Source: Granulicella sp. L56
GTDB taxonomy: Bacteria; Acidobacteriota; Terriglobia; Terriglobales; Acidobacteriaceae
Length of the DNA stretch: 64,000 bases
Assembly (NCBI RefSeq): GCF_009765835.1
Contig: NZ_LMUS01000006.1
Location: 310,001-374,000, forward strand
Direction of reading: 5' to 3'
Of the stretch, positions 18,923 to 27,909 are shown one piece after another. A program made the translations under genes and the position numbers. Below the pieces are notes generated by a model. It was not told where the DNA came from, did not search any database, and saw only the letters and a list, made by a program, of their open reading frames with translations. How positions within the stretch are numbered: position 1 is the stretch's first letter; each line of letters begins with the position of its first letter.

Positions 18923-19789
18923 CTATACATCGCATAGGTTGACTGCCTGTCGCAGCGATGTGAATGGATCGCGTGTTGGCAGAAATTCATGGGCAACATA
19001 CCCTTGGAATCCTGTGGCGAGAATTCCGCGCATCACTCCGTCCCACTGCACTTCCTGTGTATCGTCAAGCTCATGCCGCCCGGGAACGCCGCCAGTGTGG
19101 AAATGGCCGATCCACTGAATGTTCTCCTGTATGGTTCGGATCAGATCGCCTTCCATAATCTGCATGTGATAGATGTCATACAGCAGCTTCACATGGGGGG
19201 AGTTGACCTGCTGCATGACATTCGCGCCCCACGCGGTATGGTCACACATGTAGTCCTTATGGTTCACCTTGCTATTGAGCAACTCCACACAGATCGTGAC
19301 GTTATTGTCCTCGGCAATCTTCTTCAGGCGATTCAGCCCGATCACCGTATTGCGAGCACCTTCTTCATCTGACATACCCTTGCGATTGCCGGAAAAGGTA
19401 ATAACGTTCGGCACGCCAGCCTTCGCAGCCAAAGGAATATTCTGGCGAAATGCCGCTTCTATTTTTTCGTGGTTCTCTATTCGATTGAGGCCATTTGGAA
19501 TGTCGCCGCCGCCCGCGTATCCCGTACTGCAGATAAGGCCATATCGCCGAGGAATCTCGTACTCGTCCGGATTCAGCAGATCGATAGCTTTCAAACCAAT
19601 ATGTGCAGCGTAGGCGCAGAGATCTTCAATCGAAGTCTTCTGATAGCACCAGCGGCAGACCGATTGATGGATGCGCCCTTTTCGTTGAATAGGCGCATCG
19701 CTTTGCGAAAAGGCAGTTTGCGAAGCATACGCGGCAACTGTTCCTGCAACGGTACCTTGAATCAAGCGACGACGAGAGAGGATAGCCAT
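18923..19789 (-). CDS. Tat-exported hydroxypyruvate isomerase-like TIM-barrel protein
   Basis: 288 residues of the sugar phosphate isomerase/epimerase (AP endonuclease 2-like TIM barrel) superfamily, closest in look to hydroxypyruvate isomerase: ELLNSKVNHKDY, LYDIYHMQIMEGD and GHFHTGGVPGRHELD carry the expected metal ligands (Glu, Asp, His, Glu). The start MAILSRRRLIQG followed by a hydrophobic stretch and an Ala-rich end is a Tat signal, so this isomerase is predicted to be periplasmic. That is unusual for a classical hydroxypyruvate isomerase and argues for a sugar-glycoside substrate. It is the last gene of a four-gene minus-strand cluster. AGGA lies upstream of the ATG. Confidence 0.85.
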   Translation of the reverse strand: MAILSRRRLIQGTVAGTVAAYASQTAFSQSDAPIQRKGRIHQSVCRWCYQKTSIEDLCAYAAHIGLKAIDLLNPDEYEIPRRYGLICSTGYAGGGDIPNGLNRIENHEKIEAAFRQNIPLAAKAGVPNVITFSGNRKGMSDEEGARNTVIGLNRLKKIAEDNNVTICVELLNSKVNHKDYMCDHTAWGANVMQQVNSPHVKLLYDIYHMQIMEGDLIRTIQENIQWIGHFHTGGVPGRHELDDTQEVQWDGVMRGILATGFQGYVAHEFLPTRDPFTSLRQAVNLCDV

Positions 19790-19833
19790 AGATAATCCTG
19801 TAAATGAAGGTAGAAAATGTCAGCGAAGTTGCA

Positions 19834-20793
19834 TCATGCCCACCATGGGGCAGTCGGCTTTTCTTTCAGCACAATCTCGTCGAGAAAGCGCGCAGCTTTT
19901 GTGAGTCCTTCTTCTGATGAAAGAAGGCTATCCTCGTGCTCGATCGAGAGCACATTGTCGTATCCGTACATCCTGAGCGTAGAGACGAACTCTTTCCACC
20001 ACTCCGCTCCGTGACCAAAACCGCAGGTGCGGAAGATCCATCCTCGGTTCAGTTCGTCGGTGTAAGGCTTGGTATCGAGGACACCGGTCTTTGGCAGATT
20101 CGTTGAATACATCTGCGTATCTTTGGCATGTACGTGGAAGATGGCATCGCCAAGAACGCGGATTGCCGCAATGGGGTCAATCGACTGCCAGAACATATGG
20201 CTGGGGTCATAGTTGCATCCGATAGAGGGCCCTGCAATCGAGCGCAGCCGCAACATCGTCTCCGGGCTATAGACAACAAACCCCGGGTGCATCTCAATTG
20301 CGATCTTCACTCCATGCTGCTCGGCAAACGCTGCATGTTTGACCCAGTACGGCTCAACAACTTCCTTCCATTGCCAGTCAAGAATCTGGAGATACTCCGG
20401 TGGCCACGGGCAGGTGACCCAGTTGGGCGCTGTCGCCTCATGAGAGTTTCCAGGGCACCCTGAAAAATCGACAACCGTCGATACACCAAGTTTTTCAGCT
20501 AAAAGAATCGTCTTCCGACTAACCTCTTGCGCTTGTTTTGCAAGCGCCTTATCGGGATGCAGCGCATTTCCGTGGCAGCTCAGTGCACTGATGCTGAATC
20601 CGTTGTCCTCCAGCTTTCGCTGAAACTCCTTCAGCGCTGAAGCATCTTCCAACATCGAGAGCTTGCAATGAGCATCGCCCGGGTAGTTCCCTGTTCCCAG
20701 CTCTACGGTGCTGATGCCGAGAGACTTCAACTTGCTGAGAACGGCTTCGAGGGGGAGTTGAGCCAATAGCGGCGTGAAGACTCCAAGTTTCAT
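19834..20793 (-). CDS. Sugar phosphate isomerase/epimerase (TIM barrel)
   Basis: 319 residues. The xylose-isomerase-like TIM barrel is indicated by GISTVELGTG, IAIEMHPGFVVY, CNYDPSHMFWQ, FHVHAKDTQ and LSIEHEDSLL, which include the usual metal-binding Glu, Asp, His and Glu. No signal peptide is seen, so it is cytoplasmic. AGGAG precedes the ATG by 7 nt. It follows the Gfo/Idh/MocA gene after 63 nt. Enzymes of this fold next to such dehydrogenases include 3-keto-sugar isomerases and 3-keto-glycoside lyases; the exact reaction is not readable. Confidence 0.87.
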   Translation of the reverse strand: MKLGVFTPLLAQLPLEAVLSKLKSLGISTVELGTGNYPGDAHCKLSMLEDASALKEFQRKLEDNGFSISALSCHGNALHPDKALAKQAQEVSRKTILLAEKLGVSTVVDFSGCPGNSHEATAPNWVTCPWPPEYLQILDWQWKEVVEPYWVKHAAFAEQHGVKIAIEMHPGFVVYSPETMLRLRSIAGPSIGCNYDPSHMFWQSIDPIAAIRVLGDAIFHVHAKDTQMYSTNLPKTGVLDTKPYTDELNRGWIFRTCGFGHGAEWWKEFVSTLRMYGYDNVLSIEHEDSLLSSEEGLTKAARFLDEIVLKEKPTAPWWA

Positions 20794-20856
20794 TCTGTTG
20801 CTCCTAAATTATGCAGATAAGGTTCGAAAGGCCAGTTTATTAGCCCGACATCTGAG

Positions 20857-22032
20857 CTATTTTTCTCCAGCGGCGATGTAGTGGACCTTCTGCCATACCC
20901 CACCGGCTGCATGGCTCTTGAGCATCGCATCAATGACGCACGCCGATCTGTACCCATCCTCAAAGGTCGGCAGCATCTCCGGCTTCGCCGCCGGAGCCGC
21001 GCCCTCGCGAATCCAGTGGTATGCATCGCGAATGAGATTCCAGAATGCGTCTGTCCATGATTCCTGATGCCCGCCAGGCAGATGAACGTAGCGGCGAACA
21101 TCTGGTGAGACGAGCGAAGGATCTTTTGCCATCATCTCATTCGGCCGGTCATGCCGCCCGATCCAAAGCTCGTTTTGCTCTTCCTGCCGCCACTTCAAAG
21201 ATAACTTTCGTCCGTTCACTTCAAGTTGCAAATCGTTTTTATGTCCCGGAAGTACCTGGCCAACTGAAAGGACACCTTTGGCTCCATTACTGAATCGAAG
21301 CAGCACGCTTGCCAGATCTTCGCTCTGCACATTGATGGGGGTGCGATCGCCGGATTGATTCAGGGAGAACGCCTCAGCAGATGCTCCCGCGGAGAAGCGG
21401 ATCGGAACGACGGTGGTCAGATCGGCGAGAACGGAATCTATCTTGACCCCGGACATATGCTCGGCAAGATCGCACCAATGGGAGCCTATATCTCCAAGCG
21501 CCGAACTTGCTCCACCTTTCGCCGGATCGGATCTCCAGGAGTAGACATTTGGATCGGTCATCCAGTCCTGAAGATAGTAGCCATGGACAAAGTTGACGCC
21601 CCCCGACTCGCCGCTTGCGACCATGGATCGCGCCTGTTGGACGAGAGGGTTTCCCCGATAGTTGAAGGTGACCACATGCGCCACCCCGGCGGCCAGGGCA
21701 GCATCACGCAATCTAAGCGCTTCGTCAACATTCAGTGCTAACGGCTTGTCGGAGATAACGTGCTTGCCCGCTTCCAGCGCCGCCATCGTCACAGGAAAGT
21801 GCAGGTGATTGGGCGTGGTGTTATGGACGACGGCGATCTCCGGGTCGGCGATCAGTGCCTTGTAATCTCCATAGGCGCGGTCAACTTTATATTCCTGTGC
21901 CTTGCGCTTTGCCGACTGCTCCGATGAGCCGGCAATGGCGACCACCTCAACGTCTCCCAGTCTTCTCACCGCATCGATGTGGTGCGCCGCTATAAATCCG
22001 GGCCCAACCAGGCCCATTCCAATTGTTCTCAT
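20857..22032 (-). CDS. Gfo/Idh/MocA-family NAD(P)-dependent sugar dehydrogenase
   Basis: 391 residues. The Rossmann motif GLVGPGFIAAHH lies at the N-terminus (residues 8-19), ISDKPLALNVDEALRL carries the family's catalytic lysine in the (E/D)KP motif, and GDIGSHWCDLAEHMSG has the conserved GxxxxH/D element of the C-terminal sheet domain. No export signal is seen. Family members oxidise sugar hydroxyls, often at C3, as in ThuB of trehalose catabolism. GAGGGAAG lies before the ATG. It is second in the operon behind the ThuA-like gene. Confidence 0.9.
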   Translation of the reverse strand: MRTIGMGLVGPGFIAAHHIDAVRRLGDVEVVAIAGSSEQSAKRKAQEYKVDRAYGDYKALIADPEIAVVHNTTPNHLHFPVTMAALEAGKHVISDKPLALNVDEALRLRDAALAAGVAHVVTFNYRGNPLVQQARSMVASGESGGVNFVHGYYLQDWMTDPNVYSWRSDPAKGGASSALGDIGSHWCDLAEHMSGVKIDSVLADLTTVVPIRFSAGASAEAFSLNQSGDRTPINVQSEDLASVLLRFSNGAKGVLSVGQVLPGHKNDLQLEVNGRKLSLKWRQEEQNELWIGRHDRPNEMMAKDPSLVSPDVRRYVHLPGGHQESWTDAFWNLIRDAYHWIREGAAPAAKPEMLPTFEDGYRSACVIDAMLKSHAAGGVWQKVHYIAAGEK

Positions 22033-22111
22033 AACACTTCCCTCACGCCTGAGCGAGCAAGACCGCTACGCTCAGGCGCGCGTTGTCCTTCTAAAATAGT
22101 ACCCAGTTGCG

Positions 22112-22993
22112 TTAGTGCTGCGGCGCCGGACGTGGATGAGAAGCCGTGCTGCCGTCAGTCATGCCCAAGGCCCACTTGATTGCTTCAAAATACATCTTCT
22201 GAATGTCAGGATCGTCCCAAGACTCTTCGGTGTGCCCCAGGGTCGAATAGAAGACCCTTCCCTTCCCGTACATCTTTGACCAGGCAACCGGGAAATCATG
22301 GTCTGCCCTGTGAATACGAGGATTGTTCGAGTAGTCCAACTTCGAAGAATCGAGGCTAAGAAGAACGTTTACCTTGTCGCGCGACCAAGCCTTGGGTTGG
22401 TAGATCTCGTCATATTTCACGAACGCAGCCGGAAAGTGGCGCACCGCAGGGAAAGAAGGATCCTCATTGATGATGGGCGCATTGAACGTAAACCACGGAT
22501 GCTGATCGAACCAGCCGCCGATCATCTCCCCGTATTCAGGCCAGGTGTAGTTTGTGTCCAGTGCTGCATGGATGCCGACAAAGCCCTTTCCATCCTCTTT
22601 AATGAAGGACATCATGTCCTGTTTCTGGCTCGCGTCCATATCCAGTTCGCCAGTCGTGCTGGCGAAGATCAAGACGTCGAAATAATTAAGGTTCTTCGTA
22701 TTTCTACCGAGGTCTTTCTTAGTCAGCAGTTCGGTGTCCGTTCGCATCGTGGTGTCCCACAAACCGCTGTCATGCCCCATCTTGTAGATGGCAGCCATCG
22801 CATCGGAGACGGAATCGTGCTCAAAACCCTTGGTTTGGCCGATGACCAGAACATGCTTCAGGTGAATCTGCTTTGCGTGAGGAGGGGGAGGCGTCAAGTT
22901 TGATGCTATCTGAGCCTTTGCCGAAGCCAGAAAAACCGAGCAAACAACTAATAGAGAGGTAGAGAGCGATACAAGCTTCCAGGAACGGCGCAC
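22112..22993 (-). CDS. Exported ThuA-like protein
   Basis: 293 residues from the GTG at 22993. I prefer this start over the ATG at 23032 because AAGGAGA (22998-23004) sits just before the GTG and the sequence then opens as a signal peptide (charged start, hydrophobic core, cleavage near ASAKA). The ThuA fold (class I glutamine-amidotransferase-like) shows in VLVIGQTKGFEHDS, GFVGIHAALDT, the HPW segment and GKGRVFYSTLGHTEESW. ThuA acts with the dehydrogenase ThuB in 3-keto-trehalose metabolism, matching the next gene in this operon. The catalytic role of exported ThuA-like proteins is not settled. Confidence 0.85.
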   Translation of the reverse strand: MRRSWKLVSLSTSLLVVCSVFLASAKAQIASNLTPPPPHAKQIHLKHVLVIGQTKGFEHDSVSDAMAAIYKMGHDSGLWDTTMRTDTELLTKKDLGRNTKNLNYFDVLIFASTTGELDMDASQKQDMMSFIKEDGKGFVGIHAALDTNYTWPEYGEMIGGWFDQHPWFTFNAPIINEDPSFPAVRHFPAAFVKYDEIYQPKAWSRDKVNVLLSLDSSKLDYSNNPRIHRADHDFPVAWSKMYGKGRVFYSTLGHTEESWDDPDIQKMYFEAIKWALGMTDGSTASHPRPAPQH

Positions 22994-23813
22994 ATAATCT
23001 CCTTCAATAGCAAAAAAATCATTCAATCTCATTTGCTCGACACTTCATTCAGACCGTATCCGTCGAATCGATGCTTCTCCTGCCAGCGATTCATTTGCGT
23101 GTAGCTGCCGCGCTCTGATGCCTGCCACAAACACCCTATGGAATAAGCCGGGACGTGTCAATCTGTCCCGTTTTATAAAGACATCAGCATGGCTCCGCAC
23201 GCTATCGATGTCTCCCTATGAAATCTACAGAGCATCTATGCGCTGGACAACACACTTCAAGATTCCGTTGGCCGGTACTTCAATCCGAGATTGAGAAACA
23301 TCTCGAACTTTGATCTTAGCCAACTTTCCCTCTGACCGGAACACGATGCGTGAACCTTAATTCGTCCGACGTTATTCGAAGCGCCTTGATCCAATACACC
23401 GTCTACAGAAAATCATTGAGGTAGTAAAGCATGGCTATCTGATCTTTCGATATCAGCGCCCGATCGTATCTCTCTCTCGATATATTCATTTTCATTGAAA
23501 CAGCGGCGCGCTCCCACCCCTTTTGGAAATGCAGTACTCTCACTGATAGCCACGACGATGGCATTTTCTGGTCTGACCTCGTTTTGACTCCTGCTCTCCC
23601 TATCGCAACTCACTTCGACAGCAACTCCAGCAATCGCATACCTCCCTCTTTGTTGACCCCGCGACGCCCGCATCTCCAATCCGACACATGGCAATAGCGC
23701 CTTCGCTTTCTGTACGCCATCTCCATAAGCTATTGATCTTATTGACTATCCGGCATCCACTGCATCCATCCTGACGAATTGCACTCAATAATTTTCAGCA
23801 AAAGCGATTTCTA
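22994..23813. other. Long intergenic stretch with a possible decayed coding tail
   Basis: About 820 bases without a convincing intact gene, lying between the divergent ThuA operon and the first TonB receptor. On the minus strand, between roughly 23225 and 23400, two frames read together like the C-terminal end of a protein (a VDGVLDQGASNNVGRIKVHA segment, then a SEGKLAKIKVRDVSQ segment ending at a TAG near 23229). This could be a degraded carbohydrate-active enzyme. A 93-codon minus-strand frame at 23413-23694 has no recognisable features. Confidence 0.3.
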
Positions 23814-23842
23814 TTGACACTCGCTCTTCAGCAACCTATATT
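23814..23842 (+). promoter_or_regulatory. Consensus-like sigma-70 promoter of the first TonB receptor
   Basis: A perfect TTGACA (23814-23819), a 17-nt spacer and TATATT (23837-23842). The implied start site is about 80 nt before the receptor ATG. This is the best promoter match I see in the window. Confidence 0.7.
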
Positions 23843-23930
23843 CCTTCCCGCATCTGGTACTACCACTTTAAGGTTGTCAACGAGTATTTAGAAACTATTT
23901 CTTCCTAATTTGTATTGCGAGGACAGATCG

Positions 23931-26900
23931 ATGCCAAGTCATAAGTTTCAAAGCCTGGTTTTTCGGGGAACCGCTTCACTGATCATTTTTGCTGCATTTT
24001 TCCTATGCAACCTGCCATCTGCGCACGCCCAGAACGCCGGAACGGCGAGCTTGCAGGGCACAGTCGCCGACGCAACGGGCGCCGTCATTGCCAATGCGGC
24101 GGTTACGCTCACCGATAACGCGACCCATATTCAGCGCACAGCGAATAGTGCCAGCAGTGGTCTGTACACCTTTCCTAATATTCCTATCGGCACCTACACC
24201 CTCGGGGTCACAGAGGCCGGTTTCCAGAGCTACACCCAGACCCACATCGTCCTCGAAGTCGGCAGCAGCATCTCCGTCAGTGTAAAGATGACGGTCGGCG
24301 CTGCGGACGAAAAGGTCGAGGTCAGGTCCAACGGCCTCGCTCTCCAGACAGAAGACACCACCTTCAAGCAGACGATCGACAGCCAGACAATGACGGAGAT
24401 GCCTCTCAATGGACGCCAGATGACTGGCCTCATTACTCTCTCGGGAGGCTCAACCGCAGCTCCAGCCGGCGACTTCACCGGTAGCAAATATTCATACCAG
24501 ACCATATCCATCTCCATCGCGGGCGGCATGGGCAATACCACCATGTGGCGGCTCGACGGCGGCGACAACAACGATTACATGGCTAACGGCAACCTACCGT
24601 TCCCCTTCCCCGACGCTGTCAGCCAGTTCAGCGTCGAAGCCGCGGGGCTCGGTGCTCAGGATGGCATGCACACCGGCGGAATGGTCAACGTGGTTACACA
24701 CTCGGGAACAAATACCTTCCACGGCTCTGCCTTTGAGTTCATCCGCAACAACTACCTCGATGCCACCAACTTCTTCTCCACCTCGAAAGATACTCTGCAT
24801 CAAAACCAGTACGGGGGCACCTTCGGCGGTCCAATCATCAAGAACAAGCTCTTTGCCTTCGCCGCATATCAGCGCACCTCCGCCTCCCAATCGCAGGCGG
24901 CAACCAAAGCCATTATTCCGACGGCTGCCAATCTCGCGGGAGATTTTTCTACTACCGATCCCGTCGCCACCGCAGCTCACCCTGTAGGCAGCAAAACACC
25001 TGCCGGCTCCTGCAATACGGTCTATACCCAACTGGTAGACCCTCTCACCGGCGCGGCTCTTCCGGGCAACAAATATGCGAGCGCGCCAGCCTATAACGCA
25101 CAGGCGCTCGCGCTTGAGAAATATCTGCCCGCAATCGATCCTTCTTACGACACCGACAATTGCGGTGATGTCTCCTACGCCATTCCCTCTCAAACCTCTG
25201 ACAACCAGTTCGTCACCCGCGTCGATTACACCATCAACCAGAGGAACAACTTCTACGCCCGCTATTTCATCGACGGGTATCAGGCCCCGGCCTTCTTCTC
25301 TCCAACCAACATCCTCATTACCACCCAATCTGGAAACCTCCAGCGCGTTCAGACCTTCACGATGGGTGAGGCCTATACCATCAGCAGCAACACTGTGAAT
25401 ACTGCTCACCTCACCATCCTGCGTCGCCGCAACAACCGTGGATACAATACCAGCGACATCAATGCCACTACACTGGGCATCAATCTCTATCAATACCAGC
25501 CCAACGGTCTGCAACTGACGACGACCAACAAATTTACGATCGGCGGCGGCACCAACTCTGTATCCCACTTCAACGACAACACCCTCGCCGTCGATGATGA
25601 CGTCACGATGGTGCGCGGCAAGCACCAGTTTGTCTTCGGAGGCCAGTGGGTCCAGAACCAACTCAATATCGCCAACGTCTATGAGGGCAACGGAGTCTTC
25701 ACCTTCCAGGGCGTCTATAGCTCGAACGGGCCCAACGGCGGATCGTCGGTCGGTGACGCCAATCTCGACTTCCTCCAGGGAGCCATGTACTCCTTCCAAC
25801 AAAGCAAAGAGCAGCAGAATGCCCTGCGCGGTCCCATCCCCAGCCTCTATGCGCAGGACACCTTTCACGCCACCAGCCGTCTGACCGTCATTGCCGGGCT
25901 CCGCTGGAGCCCATCCTTTATGCCTGTCGATTACTTCAACCGCGGCATCGTCTTCAACATGGCTTCCTTTCTCGGCGGCCAAACCAGCTCCGTCTATCCC
26001 AACGCTCCGGCTGGAGCATTTTTCTACGGAGATAAGGGTGTTTCGCGGCAGTTCACCAAGAACGCGCCCTGGCAGTTCTCACCCAACTTCGGCGCGTCGT
26101 ACGATCCCACTGGCAACGGCAGTACGGTCCTGCGAGCCGGTTTTGAAATGGCCTACGACCAGGTCAACTTCTTCACCGCACAGCGAAATCAACAGAATCC
26201 TCCCTATGCCACAGCAATCAGCCAGACCCAGACGAGTACCTCTGGCCCTATGAGCTTCACCAGCCCCTGGTCTGTCGGCCAGACCACAACCAGCCCGTTC
26301 CCCCAACCCGTCATCCCCAATCCGGCTACCGCTCAGTTCTTTGCCCAGTCGCAGTACATCGTGCTACCCACACAGTTCCGCCCCTCCTACACCGAACAAT
26401 GGACTGCCAGCGTACAGCACCAGTTTGGCCGCGGATGGCAAGCTCAGCTCCAGTACATCGGTAGCCACACCGTACACGCTCCCATGGGCACCCCCCTTAG
26501 TCCGGCCGTCTTCGTCCCGGGCGTCTGGGGCGCAAGCGGTACCGGTTGCTCGAGCGTCGTCCTGACCGGCCCTGCCGGCAAACCAGCCGGCAAGGTCAAC
26601 ACGCCCTGCTCCACAACCGCTAACCAGGCCCAGCGTTTCTACCTCACGATGCAGAATCCCTCTCAGGGTAACCAGTATCAGGGCGGGGGCGCCGGTTCAA
26701 ACCTCGTCAACGACACTGGCATGTCCAACTACAACGGCCTCATCTCCTCTGTTCAGCATCGCCTCTCCTCTACCTTCAGCTTCATGGCCAACTACACGTG
26801 GTCCAAGTGCATGAACATCAACGATGCCGCAGGCGACTACGCTGGCGGAAGCGTGGAAAACCCAAACAACCCCGGATTGGACTACGGCCCATGCGGCTCC

Positions 26901-27485
26901 GACTACCGTAACGTAGAAAATATCGTTCTGGTTACCAAGAGCGACTTTCACCTCACCAATCGTCTTACCAGGCTTGCGGCGAATGGCTGGGAGTTCGCAC
27001 CGCTGGTCCATATCACCAGCGGTGCGCCATTCAACGTCACGTCCGGTGTGGACAACTCCTACACCGACGTCGGCAATGATCGCCCCAACCTTGTATCCGG
27101 AACTTCGATCTATACTCACCAGTCTCTCCGCTCCGGAACCGGCTCGGGGAATCGCGGTTATCTGAACTCGGCAGCCTTTGCTCAGGTCTGCCCATCGGGC
27201 GCTACACCGCTGACCTGTGCCGGATATGGCACATACGGAACCATCAGCAGAAACGCCTTCCAGGGACCCAGAACCTTCCAATTCGACGCACAGGTCTCCC
27301 GTATCTTCCCCATTTACTCGAGACTGAACGCAACCTTCCGACTGGAAGCCTTCAATGTGTTGAACCACCCAATCTTCGCTACTCCAACCGCAGGTCTCTC
27401 GTCATCCACCTTCGGCCAGATCTCAGCTTTGGCAGCAAATACCAACGCCAGGCTCTTCCAGGGATCGGTCAAGTTCAACTTCTAA
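23931..27485 (+). CDS. Oar-type TonB-dependent receptor with carboxypeptidase-regulatory-like domain
   Basis: An outer-membrane beta-barrel receptor of 1184 residues, probably importing a carbohydrate or other nutrient using TonB energy. Order: signal peptide (about 1-34, ending AHAQ), an Ig-like carboxypeptidase-regulatory domain (about 40-120; SLQGTVADATGAVIANAAVT, GLYTFPNIPIGTYTL), a plug domain with PLNGRQ, then a long barrel ending in a terminal phenylalanine (VKFNF). The start is the ATG at 23931, after GAGG; a longer frame to 23910 adds only seven residues. No SusD partner is present, which is typical for acidobacterial Oar-like receptors. Confidence 0.92.
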   Translation: MPSHKFQSLVFRGTASLIIFAAFFLCNLPSAHAQNAGTASLQGTVADATGAVIANAAVTLTDNATHIQRTANSASSGLYTFPNIPIGTYTLGVTEAGFQSYTQTHIVLEVGSSISVSVKMTVGAADEKVEVRSNGLALQTEDTTFKQTIDSQTMTEMPLNGRQMTGLITLSGGSTAAPAGDFTGSKYSYQTISISIAGGMGNTTMWRLDGGDNNDYMANGNLPFPFPDAVSQFSVEAAGLGAQDGMHTGGMVNVVTHSGTNTFHGSAFEFIRNNYLDATNFFSTSKDTLHQNQYGGTFGGPIIKNKLFAFAAYQRTSASQSQAATKAIIPTAANLAGDFSTTDPVATAAHPVGSKTPAGSCNTVYTQLVDPLTGAALPGNKYASAPAYNAQALALEKYLPAIDPSYDTDNCGDVSYAIPSQTSDNQFVTRVDYTINQRNNFYARYFIDGYQAPAFFSPTNILITTQSGNLQRVQTFTMGEAYTISSNTVNTAHLTILRRRNNRGYNTSDINATTLGINLYQYQPNGLQLTTTNKFTIGGGTNSVSHFNDNTLAVDDDVTMVRGKHQFVFGGQWVQNQLNIANVYEGNGVFTFQGVYSSNGPNGGSSVGDANLDFLQGAMYSFQQSKEQQNALRGPIPSLYAQDTFHATSRLTVIAGLRWSPSFMPVDYFNRGIVFNMASFLGGQTSSVYPNAPAGAFFYGDKGVSRQFTKNAPWQFSPNFGASYDPTGNGSTVLRAGFEMAYDQVNFFTAQRNQQNPPYATAISQTQTSTSGPMSFTSPWSVGQTTTSPFPQPVIPNPATAQFFAQSQYIVLPTQFRPSYTEQWTASVQHQFGRGWQAQLQYIGSHTVHAPMGTPLSPAVFVPGVWGASGTGCSSVVLTGPAGKPAGKVNTPCSTTANQAQRFYLTMQNPSQGNQYQGGGAGSNLVNDTGMSNYNGLISSVQHRLSSTFSFMANYTWSKCMNINDAAGDYAGGSVENPNNPGLDYGPCGSDYRNVENIVLVTKSDFHLTNRLTRLAANGWEFAPLVHITSGAPFNVTSGVDNSYTDVGNDRPNLVSGTSIYTHQSLRSGTGSGNRGYLNSAAFAQVCPSGATPLTCAGYGTYGTISRNAFQGPRTFQFDAQVSRIFPIYSRLNATFRLEAFNVLNHPIFATPTAGLSSSTFGQISALAANTNARLFQGSVKFNF

Positions 27486-27909
27486 CCAGCGGCTTCCATC
27501 ATCACCGCTGGAAGCTGTCGCACCCTTCATCAATGCAGCAAAGGGAGATGAGATTCTCGATCCCTTTGCTGCATATCACGAAATACCTTCGCCGCCTTGA
27601 TCGTCGCTTCGATCTTTGCATGGTGTGAAGGATGTCTGGTTGTCCATCCCCTTCATAATTTCGTTCTCACCGAAGCGCGCCCCCTTGCAGAATCAGACTG
27701 GTGGAGGCTGGCTCAGAAGGCTTCGCGTTTATGAAGCTTTAGCGCATCAGCTCAATCAGGTGTCTTTCTGGCTTCAGAAAGATACGGGAGCAATGAGATC
27801 GGAGACACCATCGAAGTTCCGTCGATGCAATCAAAAGTTATAGTGTATTCATTGAGAGCTAGCGAATATCCCTTCAGCCCTGAGGGGATTTTCGTTATCC
27901 ATCTATTCC
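27486..27909. other. Intergenic, no supported gene
   Basis: It holds two inverted repeats downstream of the receptor: CCAGCGG/CCGCTGG (27486-27511) and the 12-bp stem at 27535-27572. A 75-codon plus-strand frame at 27616 has no recognisable features. I see no clear promoter for the following gene. Confidence 0.5.
27535..27572 (+). terminator. Stem-loop after the first TonB receptor
   Basis: GCAGCAAAGGGA (27535-27546) pairs with TCCCTTTGCTGC (27561-27572) around a 14-nt loop. There is no T-run after it, so it may stabilise the 3' end rather than terminate by itself. Confidence 0.5.

Noticed and set aside
23413..23694. 93-codon minus-strand frame upstream of the first receptor
   Set aside because: No motif or start signal; kept only as part of the possible decayed stretch.
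24594..25982. 462-codon minus-strand frame inside the first TonB receptor
   Set aside because: Antisense to a well-supported receptor gene, with repetitive Val/Glu/Gly composition and no motif.
27616..27843. 75-codon frame between the receptor and the SsuD-like gene
   Set aside because: No Shine-Dalgarno, signal, or recognisable feature.
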